From Sedimentisphaerales bacterium (GTDB lineage Bacteria; Planctomycetota; Phycisphaerae; Sedimentisphaerales; SG8-4): DNA of 18,399 nucleotides. The position numbers and the translations under genes are program-made. Shown here piece after piece: positions 7,616-14,689 of this stretch; within the stretch, counting starts at the first letter, position 1; each line of letters begins with the position of its first letter. Under the pieces are notes generated by a model. That model had not been told where the DNA came from. It ran no database searches and saw only the letters and a program-made list of their open reading frames with translations. The stretch covers positions 1 through 18,399 of the forward strand of contig JAFGCA010000330.1 of assembly GCA_016932895.1 (NCBI GenBank), in the 5' to 3' direction.

Positions 7616-7978
7616 CTATCCGCCGCAGCGTCTGGCCGGGTAGCCTTCTCGGCGCAGCTCTTCCAGCAGCGTCTCGCGGTGCTCGCCCTGAATCTCGATC
7701 GTGCCGTTCTTGACGGTCCCGCCGGCCCCGCACTTTCGCTTGAGCTGTTTGGCCAGCTTCCGCAAGCCTTTGGCATCGAGGGGCAGACCGGTAATGATAG
7801 TCACGCCCTTGCCCTTTCGCCCCTTGGTTTCCCGCCCTACTCTCACATCACCGTCGCCGAGCGGGACGGCGGCTGCCTCCTCGCGACATAGGCACTGCGC
7901 CGCAGGCCGGCCGCACCGCGGACACATCCGCCCATGCGCCGTCGAATAAACCATTCCCGATCCGTCTCTGTCTTTCAT
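7616..7978 (-). CDS. yciH: YciH/SUI1-family translation factor
   Basis: A 120-residue homologue of the eIF1/SUI1 fold, a bacterial protein thought to influence start-site fidelity at the 30S subunit. An N-terminal zinc-ribbon-like segment MCPRCGRPAAQCLC (18-31) holds four cysteines. The SUI1 domain runs from about residue 46 to 116 and includes KGKGVTIITGLP (55-66), LAKQLKRKCGAGGTVKNGTI (75-94) and an EIQGEHRETLLEEL core. The start at 7978 gives MKDRDGSGMVYST; an internal ATG at 7954 (MVYST) has a closer GGATCGGGA site and may be the true start. It lies 79 bases downstream of the fused MFS/spermidine-synthase gene on the same strand and is convergent with the ABC permease. Confidence 0.88.
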   Translation of the reverse strand: MKDRDGSGMVYSTAHGRMCPRCGRPAAQCLCREEAAAVPLGDGDVRVGRETKGRKGKGVTIITGLPLDAKGLRKLAKQLKRKCGAGGTVKNGTIEIQGEHRETLLEELRREGYPARRCGG

Positions 7979-8026
7979 CGTCGATCACGTTCTCCATACC
8001 GTCTGACACATCCTGGCCGCCGGCAA

Positions 8027-8046
8027 GACGGCATTCTATCGCCGTC
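8027..8046 (-). other. Small hairpin between two leftward genes
   Basis: GACGGC (8027-8032) and GCCGTC (8041-8046) form a perfect 6-bp stem around an 8-base loop. It sits between the stop of the fused MFS/spermidine-synthase gene and the start of yciH. No T-run follows in the leftward direction, so it is at best a weak or Rho-assisted terminator or an mRNA-end stabiliser. Confidence 0.3.
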
Positions 8047-8057
8047 CTCTCCCCGTG

Positions 8058-11000
8058 TCAGCGGGAGAAAACGGACGGGAGTTGCTCGGCGTAGGGGCGC
8101 TCGGCCCGGTAGAGGCGCAGGTGGTCCTGGATGCCCCGGGCGAGGGTGTCGTCGCGGCGTTCCACGGCCAGGGCCATCGCCTCGTCGGCGGCGGCCACGG
8201 CCTGCTCGAACCGGCCGGCGGCGGCGTAGGCGGTGGCCAGGGTGTCCAGGAAGTTGGGCTCCCGGCGTCGCGTCCGCCGGCAGGCCTCCTCGGCCAGCCG
8301 CACCGCCTCCTGCGGATCGAAGAACGCCGCCTCCGGGAAAATCGCCAGACGCCAGGCCAGATTGTTCATCACCACGGCCCAGCCGGGCTTGAACTCCAGC
8401 GCCTGCCGATAGTACGTGACCGACGCCTCGACGTACCCCAGCTCCGAATAAAGACTCGCGAGGTAGGACGCGGAGAGTCCTTTGTCCGGCATTTCGTCCA
8501 GGTTCTCTTTGAGGGTCTCAATCTGGATGAGGCGACAGCGCTGCGCCAGATCGGGCGTGCTGAACACCTCGGCGTCCACCACGTTGTGCGCCGCGTACGT
8601 CTCCATCATTTTGAAGAACCGCTGCTCCTGCTCGACCGTGGCACTAAACAGATCGATCATCTTCGGAAACGGCACATACACCGACAAGGCGTAGGCCGCA
8701 AAATCGAGCTGGGCCTCCACACGGGTTTCGATCTCGTCGAGAATCTGCTGCGTTTCCGGGCTGAGCCACGCGGCCCGTTGCGTGCGTTTCAGGATCGTCC
8801 TGTCGATCTGATACATCAGCTTCGGGGCGGCGAATTCCAGACGCGGATGATTGTCGGTATTCACCGGGCCGTCACCATAAAGCCGGGACAAATCCTCAGT
8901 GATCAGAAGCCGGTACAAAAGCCGGGGATCGCCAATCGTGACGTTCTGGGATTGCGCCACAAAACTCAGCTTGTCGCGCGCGCACTGGAGATCGAGCTTC
9001 CTGTCCCCTTTGAAACCCACCAGCAGATAGTCGAGCCCGGTCCGGGATGGATTGGTCGTCACCAGAACGCTCTGGGGAAAGACCTCGGTGAAGGTCCGCC
9101 CGATCAGCGCGAAGTTGGACCAGTCCATCTGGTAGGCGTGCATGAACTGCACGAAGATGCCGTCGTCGTTGAGCCGGTCGCGGGCCAGCATGAAGAACTC
9201 TTGGGTAAACAGCGTCGCCAGGCCGGCCATCCAGGGGTTGGAGGGCTCGGAAATGATGACGTCGTACTTCTGGTGGGTCAGCTCCAGGTGGGCCCGCCCG
9301 TCCTGAATAATCAAGTGGGTCTTGGGATGCGTCAGGACGTCGTTGTTCCAGGGGGTGAAGTAGTCGCTGGCCTCGACCACCTGATAGCTGATGTCGATGA
9401 CGTCGAGTCGATCCATCGGATAGTACAGGACCTCGCCGGCCGTGACGCCGCTGGCCAGCCCGAGAACCATCACGCTCCTGGGATCCGGATGAAACAGCAT
9501 GGGAAAATGGGCCGAAAGCGTCTGCGTCATCATGTCGCCGTGCGAAGAGGCATCGGGCTTGCCGCTGTTGGCCATAACGTACTCGTTGCCCCCGAAGGGT
9601 CGCGGCTGCTCGATCACGGTCGTGAAACCGCCGATCCCGTCCCCGTAATACACCAGCTTGTCGTGTTCGGCGTCCAGAAACAGGTCGGACCCGCCGGCGA
9701 GGGCCTCCCACCAGCCGATGCCGGCAATGTCCACGTTGACCTGGTCGAAACGATGGTACTTGCCCTTGGCCAGCAGGTAGCGGTCCCAGTGCGGCCAGTA
9801 CAGGCACAGAACCAACCCGGCCAGCGCGGGCACCGCCAGCGGAGCGAGCTTCCGAGCGGCCCGCTTCTGGTGCCGCAGAACGATAGCCGCAATGGCCAGA
9901 CAGTTCAACAACTGGATGGCGACGACGAGACTCAAGCCTCTCTCTTTGCCGATCCAGGGGATCAGAACAAAGCCCGCGCAGAACGATCCCAGGACCGCCC
10001 CGATGGTGTTGATGGCGTAGGCCACGCCGATGGTATGACCGACCTTCGCTACCGACTGGGTGCAAATCTTGCTGACCAGCGGAAACGTGGCTCCCAGGCA
10101 GAGCGTGGGCAGCAGCATGAACGCAAACAGCGAGCCGGCCTTGAGCAGATGCATGAGAGCGAAGCTGTCTCTCGAGAACCACAACAGCTTCGTGAAGAAG
10201 ACCTGGCTGTTGCCGAAGATCTGGCTGACGAGCAGGGCCAGCAGGGCCGCACACAATTGCGTGTACAGCAGGAGATGGACGGGCCTTTTCGTTTTGTCCC
10301 CGAGCCAGCCGAAGAGCATGCTGCCCAGCGCCAGGCACGTGATGAACGTCACCAGCACGATGGTAAACGAGTACGTGGTGGGCCCCACGATCAATCCCAG
10401 CAGCTTGGTCCAGATGACCTCGTAGGACATGGAGCAGAAGCCCGACACGGCGAAGACCACGAGCGCTGCGATCACCACCGCGGCGGGATACGAAGTGCCT
10501 TCCGCCGGTTCGATTTCAGCAGGCGCAGGTTCGGCCGGAACCGCCGCCGGCAGCTTGACCTTGTAGCTCAAAGCCACGCACGAGAGACCAATGATGCCGT
10601 TGGTCAGCACGGCCAGCAGCAGCGTCCCCTGCATGCCCAGCAAATCGATCAGCCAGAAGCCGCACAGCAGCGCTCCCAACGCGGCCCCGATCGTGTTGAG
10701 TCCGTATAACAGACCCGTGTGACTGCCCACGTGAGACAGACGCGCCACGTAGAAGCGGCACAGGATCGGCAGCGTCGCCCCCATGCAGATCACCGGGACC
10801 ACCAGCAGCAGGCTGCATCCCACGAACGTCAGGAAGCTGTAGAGCATGAAGTGCTCGAAGAGCCGGTTGTAGAGGACCACGTAGAGAGGCCTGAACACCA
10901 GCAGCAGCACGGGTAGCACCACGCAATAGCCGCCGATGGCCAATTCCAGCAGGCCGTAGAGCCTCACCAGCTTCATCGGTTCCGTGACGCGGTCGATGGT

Positions 11001-11213
11001 GCGGCTGGCCACGTAGCTGCCCACGCCCAGGCCCCCCATGAAAACCGTCAGTACGATGCTGACGGCGAACGGGGCGCCGCCGATAATCTTCGTGATCATC
11101 CGCGTCCAGAGCAGCTCGTAGGTCAGACCCGTCAGGCCGGAAACGAAGAAACAAACCAGAACGAACCATGCCACAAGAACGCGAGAGTACTTCTTGGTGC
11201 TGCCTTTTTCCAT
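8058..11213 (-). CDS. Fused MFS-like / spermidine-synthase-like / TPR protein
   Basis: A 1051-residue membrane protein in three parts. Residues about 10-472 carry 12-13 transmembrane helices in two similar halves: the SYEVIWT region near 262-269 mirrors TYELLWT at 31-37, and LCLGATFPL (371-379) mirrors ICMGATLPI (142-150). Residues about 485-800 are a spermidine-synthase-like Rossmann domain with VMVLGLASGV (581-590), DVIDIS (604-609), DGRAHLEL (638-645) and DVIISEPSNPW (651-661). The last part has TPR-like helices: ASLYSELGYVEASVTYYRQA (919-938) and LATAYAAAGRFEQAVAAADE (992-1011). The paired aspartates of true aminopropyltransferases (SDxxDP) are replaced by SEPSNP, so spermidine synthesis is doubtful. 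I chose the ATG at 11213 because AGGTGAT precedes it by about 6 bases and the first helix follows; the frame extends to 11330 with noncoding-looking residues. The function is unknown. Confidence 0.85.
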   Translation of the reverse strand: MEKGSTKKYSRVLVAWFVLVCFFVSGLTGLTYELLWTRMITKIIGGAPFAVSIVLTVFMGGLGVGSYVASRTIDRVTEPMKLVRLYGLLELAIGGYCVVLPVLLLVFRPLYVVLYNRLFEHFMLYSFLTFVGCSLLLVVPVICMGATLPILCRFYVARLSHVGSHTGLLYGLNTIGAALGALLCGFWLIDLLGMQGTLLLAVLTNGIIGLSCVALSYKVKLPAAVPAEPAPAEIEPAEGTSYPAAVVIAALVVFAVSGFCSMSYEVIWTKLLGLIVGPTTYSFTIVLVTFITCLALGSMLFGWLGDKTKRPVHLLLYTQLCAALLALLVSQIFGNSQVFFTKLLWFSRDSFALMHLLKAGSLFAFMLLPTLCLGATFPLVSKICTQSVAKVGHTIGVAYAINTIGAVLGSFCAGFVLIPWIGKERGLSLVVAIQLLNCLAIAAIVLRHQKRAARKLAPLAVPALAGLVLCLYWPHWDRYLLAKGKYHRFDQVNVDIAGIGWWEALAGGSDLFLDAEHDKLVYYGDGIGGFTTVIEQPRPFGGNEYVMANSGKPDASSHGDMMTQTLSAHFPMLFHPDPRSVMVLGLASGVTAGEVLYYPMDRLDVIDISYQVVEASDYFTPWNNDVLTHPKTHLIIQDGRAHLELTHQKYDVIISEPSNPWMAGLATLFTQEFFMLARDRLNDDGIFVQFMHAYQMDWSNFALIGRTFTEVFPQSVLVTTNPSRTGLDYLLVGFKGDRKLDLQCARDKLSFVAQSQNVTIGDPRLLYRLLITEDLSRLYGDGPVNTDNHPRLEFAAPKLMYQIDRTILKRTQRAAWLSPETQQILDEIETRVEAQLDFAAYALSVYVPFPKMIDLFSATVEQEQRFFKMMETYAAHNVVDAEVFSTPDLAQRCRLIQIETLKENLDEMPDKGLSASYLASLYSELGYVEASVTYYRQALEFKPGWAVVMNNLAWRLAIFPEAAFFDPQEAVRLAEEACRRTRRREPNFLDTLATAYAAAGRFEQAVAAADEAMALAVERRDDTLARGIQDHLRLYRAERPYAEQLPSVFSR

Positions 11214-11424
11214 CGTATCACCTGTGCACTGCGTGACGCTTTTGCCTCCGTCCGAAAACCACTTCTTGCCGTCAGACCCTGCCCCCCAGCGGGGAGACCG
11301 GGCCCCATCCAATGTCGGAAAGAAATGCAAGCAGTCTTAGCAATTCGTGCCCAGAAAAATGCGACTCCCGGGATCGGCGGGCACACCATCGGCGCACGGG
11401 TTGAGAGGAACCGCAGCGGCGCGA
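11214..11424. other. Intergenic region upstream of the fused MFS gene
   Basis: A gap of 211 bases between two leftward genes. It holds the AGGTGAT ribosome-binding site for the fused MFS gene near 11221. A short C-run/G-run hairpin (CCCC-loop-GGGG) lies near 11285-11296. I see no convincing promoter or terminator and no plausible small gene. Confidence 0.4.
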
Positions 11425-12879
11425 TTACGCCTCGAAGTACACACCGCCCTTCTTCAAGGCATCACGCAAGTCGCCATACCGCAGGTCCCGGGTCCCGCAC
11501 TTTTTCGCGGCGCAGAGAGCCGCCGCGGTGCCGGCGCCCTGGCCCTGACCCATGCAGCAGACCGTGTTACGCGTGGACATGTGGGCCCGGTGGTCCGAGG
11601 TGATCAGCATGCCGGCCGCCAGGAGGTTCTCGATACCCGCGACGCGCTGCGCCTTATAGGGGAAGCCATAGGTGCCGCCGTCCTTGATCTGCAGACGCGG
11701 GGCCGAATCATGGAAGCCGTAAACCATGATCTCGTCGTCGAAATGCCGGCCCTCGATGACGTCTTCATGCGTGATGTCGTAGTCGCACTTGATCAGGCGC
11801 CCGCGACGAATGCACAGCTTGGGACTGGTGCGCGCCATAAACGCCTTCTCGCAGCCGGGGACGTACTGCCGGAACAGTTCGACGGCCTTCGCCATCCGCC
11901 GGCGGATTTCCAGCTCGGCCCGGGCCACCTCGTCCCGGTCGGTCGGGCTGACGCGCATCTTGAAGTTGCACTTGATGAACATCAGGTAGTTGTCGTGAAC
12001 GCTCGTGGTGACCATGCTCATGCCGATCGCCTGGGCCGCTTCGGTCATCCCGGTCGGCAGTTTGACCGACTCGCTGCCCACGCGGACGATCTGGTCGGGC
12101 TCGCCGCTGCGGACCCCTTTGGCCAATTGGCCCACGGCATCGTGTGACTTGAGGTAGGCATAATACGTGTCCATGCATACGTTGCCCATACCGACGCTGT
12201 TGCAGACCGCGTAATCGTTGGGCTCGGTGTATTTGGCGCCGGCGTATGCCGACAGGTCGCCGTAGGCGGTGCAGTCCACAAAGCATTTTCCGTAGAACGC
12301 CTCGCGCCCGGAGCGGCTCTCGACCACCGCCCCGCGAATGCGGATCCCGTCCATGACGGCGCCGACCAGCATCGTATTGACGAAGACCTGCACGCCCGCC
12401 TCGACGAGCATCTCGAACGTGACGAGCTTGTACAGCTCCGTGTCGATGCAGGTGCAGACCGAATCGTAGTTGTAGCCCCGGGACATCTCGGCGTGGCCCG
12501 AGCAGGCGCCGACCTTCATCAGCCGGTCGATGATCTCCTGCGGGATACCGCGGACGACCTGGCGCCTCTCAACGTCGAAGGCCTTCCAGAGATTGTAGAA
12601 GCTGTGCAGGGCAGTGCCGCCTTCGGTGACGGTCCCGCCCGGATAGCCCTTGACCTCGACCAGGGCGGTCCTGGCCCCCTGGCGTGCCGCGGCCAGGGCC
12701 GTAACGACGCCCGCCGTCCCGCCGCCGGCCACCACCACGTCGAACTTCCGGACGGGCAGCCGCTTAGCAGGCTCATGGCAATAGTCGCCGCTGGCCTCGG
12801 CAACCGGCGCCACGTTCACACCCAGGCCGGCGCCCGCGCCCGCAGCCAACATTCGTTTGGAAAACTCGCGTCGATTCAT
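11425..12879 (-). CDS. Tat-exported FAD-dependent oxidoreductase
   Basis: A 484-residue flavoenzyme of the FAD_oxidored (PF12831-like) type. The N-terminus MNRREFSKRMLAAGAGAGLG is a twin-arginine signal (Arg3-Arg4), implying folding with FAD before export. The dinucleotide-binding fold follows: VVVAGGGTAGVVTALAAARQ (48-67), ending in the acidic ribose contact of ALVEVKGYPGGTVTEGG (72-88). Mid-protein FVDCTAYGDLSAYAGA and the C-terminal GIENLLAAGMLITSDHRAHM region with GQGQGAGTAAALC complete the FAD site typical of this family. The substrate is unknown; homologues often sit in sugar-utilisation regions. The ATG at 12879 has AGGGAG about 6 bases upstream. The gene stands alone, with 211 and 258 bases to its neighbours. 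Confidence 0.88.
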   Translation of the reverse strand: MNRREFSKRMLAAGAGAGLGVNVAPVAEASGDYCHEPAKRLPVRKFDVVVAGGGTAGVVTALAAARQGARTALVEVKGYPGGTVTEGGTALHSFYNLWKAFDVERRQVVRGIPQEIIDRLMKVGACSGHAEMSRGYNYDSVCTCIDTELYKLVTFEMLVEAGVQVFVNTMLVGAVMDGIRIRGAVVESRSGREAFYGKCFVDCTAYGDLSAYAGAKYTEPNDYAVCNSVGMGNVCMDTYYAYLKSHDAVGQLAKGVRSGEPDQIVRVGSESVKLPTGMTEAAQAIGMSMVTTSVHDNYLMFIKCNFKMRVSPTDRDEVARAELEIRRRMAKAVELFRQYVPGCEKAFMARTSPKLCIRRGRLIKCDYDITHEDVIEGRHFDDEIMVYGFHDSAPRLQIKDGGTYGFPYKAQRVAGIENLLAAGMLITSDHRAHMSTRNTVCCMGQGQGAGTAAALCAAKKCGTRDLRYGDLRDALKKGGVYFEA

Positions 12880-13137
12880 GCCTGTCTCCCTTTTTTCAAC
12901 TGTGTTCGATTCCTCGTCCCGGATCCGTTGTTACTGCATCTCGTAACGATAATACAGGAAGTGCCCCGCTCTTTCTATCTTGAAAGACGCAGAATCAGCA
13001 TGGGCGACAAGTTGCCCATCCTACAACTGCATGCCCTTGCTCCTTCGCTCCTCGAGTGGCAGCAAATCTGCGGAGATACGGGGAACGGGCCGTCTGCTCA
13101 TGTTTGCATAAGGAAGCGGCATGCCGGCAACGCCGGC
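12880..13137. other. Intergenic region upstream of the FAD oxidoreductase gene
   Basis: A gap of 258 bases between two leftward genes. It holds the strong AGGGAG site for the oxidoreductase, a modest inverted repeat GTTAC-N8-GTAAC (12930-12947) that could be an operator, and a near-perfect hairpin at 13000-13019 listed separately. GCCGGC-AAC-GCCGGC just after the EIIA stop could form a small stem, but no T-run follows. I see no small gene. Confidence 0.4.
13000..13019. repeat. REP-like hairpin (ATGGGC ... GCCCAT)
   Basis: ATGGGCGAC and GTTGCCCAT are inverted copies around AA, with one G-T wobble, followed by CCTAC. This shape, a TGGGC/GCCCA stem ending in a CCTAC or GTAGG flank in an intergenic gap, resembles dispersed palindromic (REP-type) elements in planctomycete and cyanobacterial genomes. 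Only one copy is in this window, so repeat status is inference. Confidence 0.4.
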
Positions 13138-13857
13138 TCAGGCGGATTGGGAGATGATTTGCAGCTCGCGCTGGCGGATCAGCTCGATCATTTCTTCGGC
13201 CGTCTCGGCATACTCCAATTGCTCGATGAGAGCCTCGTGGTGGAGGATGCGGCACAGGCGGGCCAGGACGTGTACGTGGTGACGGTCGTCCTGGGAGACG
13301 GTCAGGAAGAACAGTTGGCTCAGCCGGCCGTCGGGGGCCCCGAAGACGATCCCCTGACACGTTCGCGCCACGACGAGGATCGGCTCGGCCACGGCATAGG
13401 GCAGCGGACGATGCGGGTGCGGGATCGCGATTCCGCCCGGCATGGCGGTGCTGCACAACTGCTCCCGATGCAACACGGCCTGGAGAACCTCCGGCCCATC
13501 GTAGACCAGGCCGGTCCGGTCGGCCAGGGCGACCAGGGCCCGGATCGTACTGCTCTTGGTGCGCGACTCCAGGTCGGCGACGACCGCTTCGGTCCGCAGC
13601 AACGGGCCCACGACCGCCTCATCCCGGCGGGCCTGCCGGTGCGCAATCATGCCCGCGTCCACCTCGGCCAGATTGCCCCCGTCCATCGTGGTCATCGTCT
13701 GTTGCAGCCACTGCGTGATCGCCGCCCGATTGAAGCGGAAGCGCCCCCCGATCTTCTGACAGGGGATCTCACCCCGCCCGGCCATGCGCTCCAAGCGGCG
13801 CATATCGGCCCCGAGCATCTGAGCCACGTCCTTCAATGTCATGCTGCCATATGGCAT
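13138..13857 (-). CDS. Helix-turn-helix / PTS EIIA (PtsN-like) fusion
   Basis: A 239-residue protein with two domains. Residues about 6-55 (MTLKDVAQMLGADMRRLERM, then GEIPCQKIGGRFRFNRAAITQWL) are an excisionase/MerR-type helix-turn-helix (HTH_17-like). Residues about 85-232 are a PTS EIIA type 2 domain; the phosphorylatable histidine is His147 in GGIAIPHPH (141-149), as in PtsN and fructose EIIA. ILVVARTCQGIVFGAPDG (160-177) and the HVHVLARLCRIL helix fit the family. No EI, HPr, EIIB or EIIC gene is nearby, so a phosphorylation-responsive regulator is likelier than sugar uptake. I chose the ATG at 13857 (MPYGSMTLKD) as the first codon before the HTH; 13842 is possible, and the frame opens to 13902. 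The ribosome-binding site is weak. A promoter candidate lies about 160 bases upstream. Confidence 0.87.
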   Translation of the reverse strand: MPYGSMTLKDVAQMLGADMRRLERMAGRGEIPCQKIGGRFRFNRAAITQWLQQTMTTMDGGNLAEVDAGMIAHRQARRDEAVVGPLLRTEAVVADLESRTKSSTIRALVALADRTGLVYDGPEVLQAVLHREQLCSTAMPGGIAIPHPHRPLPYAVAEPILVVARTCQGIVFGAPDGRLSQLFFLTVSQDDRHHVHVLARLCRILHHEALIEQLEYAETAEEMIELIRQRELQIISQSA

Positions 13858-14015
13858 TGGGCGACTTTCACATCCAACCACGATCGAACAGCAACGGCGC
13901 ACTGCAGGAAAAAGCCGAGTTTCTCCACCCTTCCTGCCGGATTATCTCCGACCCATCCGCCGCTGCGCCAAACGCACACGCACGAATGTCCCCGCGCCGC
14001 GCCGAAGAAACACCT

Positions 14016-14044
14016 ATTATCGTCCCTATCGGCACCAACGGCAA
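14016..14044 (-). promoter_or_regulatory. Candidate sigma70-type promoter for the HTH-EIIA gene
   Basis: On the minus strand TTGCCG (14044-14039, 4 of 6 for the -35) is followed after exactly 17 bases by GATAAT (14021-14016, 5 of 6 for the -10). Transcription would begin near 14009, leaving a leader of about 150 bases before the ATG at 13857. It lies in the gap between the EIIA gene and the two-helix membrane gene. Confidence 0.4.
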
Positions 14045-14109
14045 GGAAATTCAGAAAACATGGTGATTTCCGAGGTACCGAGCATCCCGAGGTGACGTGA
14101 AGAAGCCTC

Positions 14110-14454
14110 TCAGCATGGCCTGTCGGGCCGAAGACGGCCGCGCCACACCCGCCACCAGGCCCGGACACCGGTGAAGACTCCGTATCCCGCGAACAGAGCC
14201 AGCGCATACAGCCCCGAGTAGAGCACCAGGTTCTCGAAGTATATCACTGCACCCAGCAGATTTCCCTGCCACCACGAACGCGGCATATACAACGTCAGTA
14301 CGCGCAAGCCGGGCTCCAGATACCTGTTGAAGGCGTCGTTCACCCTGATACTCGGATGCCTCCCGCACGCGACCGCGGCGGCGAAGTGGAGGGCGAAGAT
14401 CGTTGCAATAAGCACAACGAACAACAAACGACGCGACCGTATCGTCTCAAACAT
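14110..14454 (-). CDS. Hypothetical small membrane protein (two TM helices)
   Basis: A 114-residue protein I do not recognise. It has two hydrophobic segments, about residues 9-30 (LLFVVLIATIFALHFAAAVA) and 66-94 (LLGAVIYFENLVLYSGLYAL and on), separated by a polar 35-residue loop with several aromatics. The end is Arg/Trp-rich (VRAWWRVWRGRLRPDR), likely cytoplasmic by the positive-inside rule, which would place both ends inside. The ATG at 14454 has an excellent AGGGAGA site about 8 bases upstream. The frame reaches 14523, but those residues look noncoding. A weak promoter candidate lies about 110 bases upstream. Confidence 0.7.
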   Translation of the reverse strand: MFETIRSRRLLFVVLIATIFALHFAAAVACGRHPSIRVNDAFNRYLEPGLRVLTLYMPRSWWQGNLLGAVIYFENLVLYSGLYALALFAGYGVFTGVRAWWRVWRGRLRPDRPC

Positions 14455-14563
14455 GCCATATCTCCCTGAAAGCACAACGCCTCCCGGTCCTCGAACCGGC
14501 CTCTCAACATGCCGACCACCCACCCGCCGGCAAACGGGGACTTCCCGTCACGCAGTAGAATTG

Positions 14564-14592
14564 ATTTTCGCCGCGCGCGGCGCCAGCGGCAA
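14564..14592 (-). promoter_or_regulatory. Weak promoter candidate with a palindrome in its spacer
   Basis: On the minus strand TTGCCG (14592-14587) and GAAAAT (14569-14564) are 17 bases apart, each matching consensus at 4 of 6 positions. The 12-bp perfect palindrome GCCGCGCGCGGC (14570-14581) fills much of the spacer, where an operator could act. It would drive the two-helix membrane gene with a leader of about 100 bases. Chance occurrence is quite possible in GC-rich DNA. Confidence 0.22.
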
Positions 14593-14625
14593 GACAATTT
14601 CCGATAATTCGCTCTCTGCTGCACG

Positions 14626-14640
14626 TCCGCCCGGGGCGGA
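14626..14640 (-). other. GC-rich hairpin downstream of the coiled-coil gene
   Basis: TCCGCC and GGCGGA form a perfect 6-bp stem with a CGG loop, 49 bases past the stop of the leftward coiled-coil gene. No T-run follows, so termination is uncertain. Confidence 0.25.
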
Positions 14641-14689
14641 TCGCGTACGTCGCTCCCGGCCGACCCGCCTGTTGGCCCCACCCGGCCCG

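Noticed and set aside
8055..10709. An 884-codon open frame on the plus strand opposite the fused MFS gene
   Set aside because: It lies in exact codon register with the real minus-strand gene, so its stops would need TTA, CTA or TCA codons there, which GC-rich genes avoid. Its translation is low-complexity and His/Gln/Arg-rich, with no domain; the minus strand encodes clear domains.
12493..14100. A 535-codon plus-strand open frame across the FAD oxidoreductase and EIIA genes
   Set aside because: It spans two real genes and the gap between them, is in codon register with both, has no domain, and is explained by codon bias.
14478..14500. CCGGT...ACCGG sequence with GGTTCGAGGACC on the minus strand, resembling a tRNA T-arm
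   Set aside because: No acceptor, D or anticodon arms can be found around it; it is only a short hairpin.
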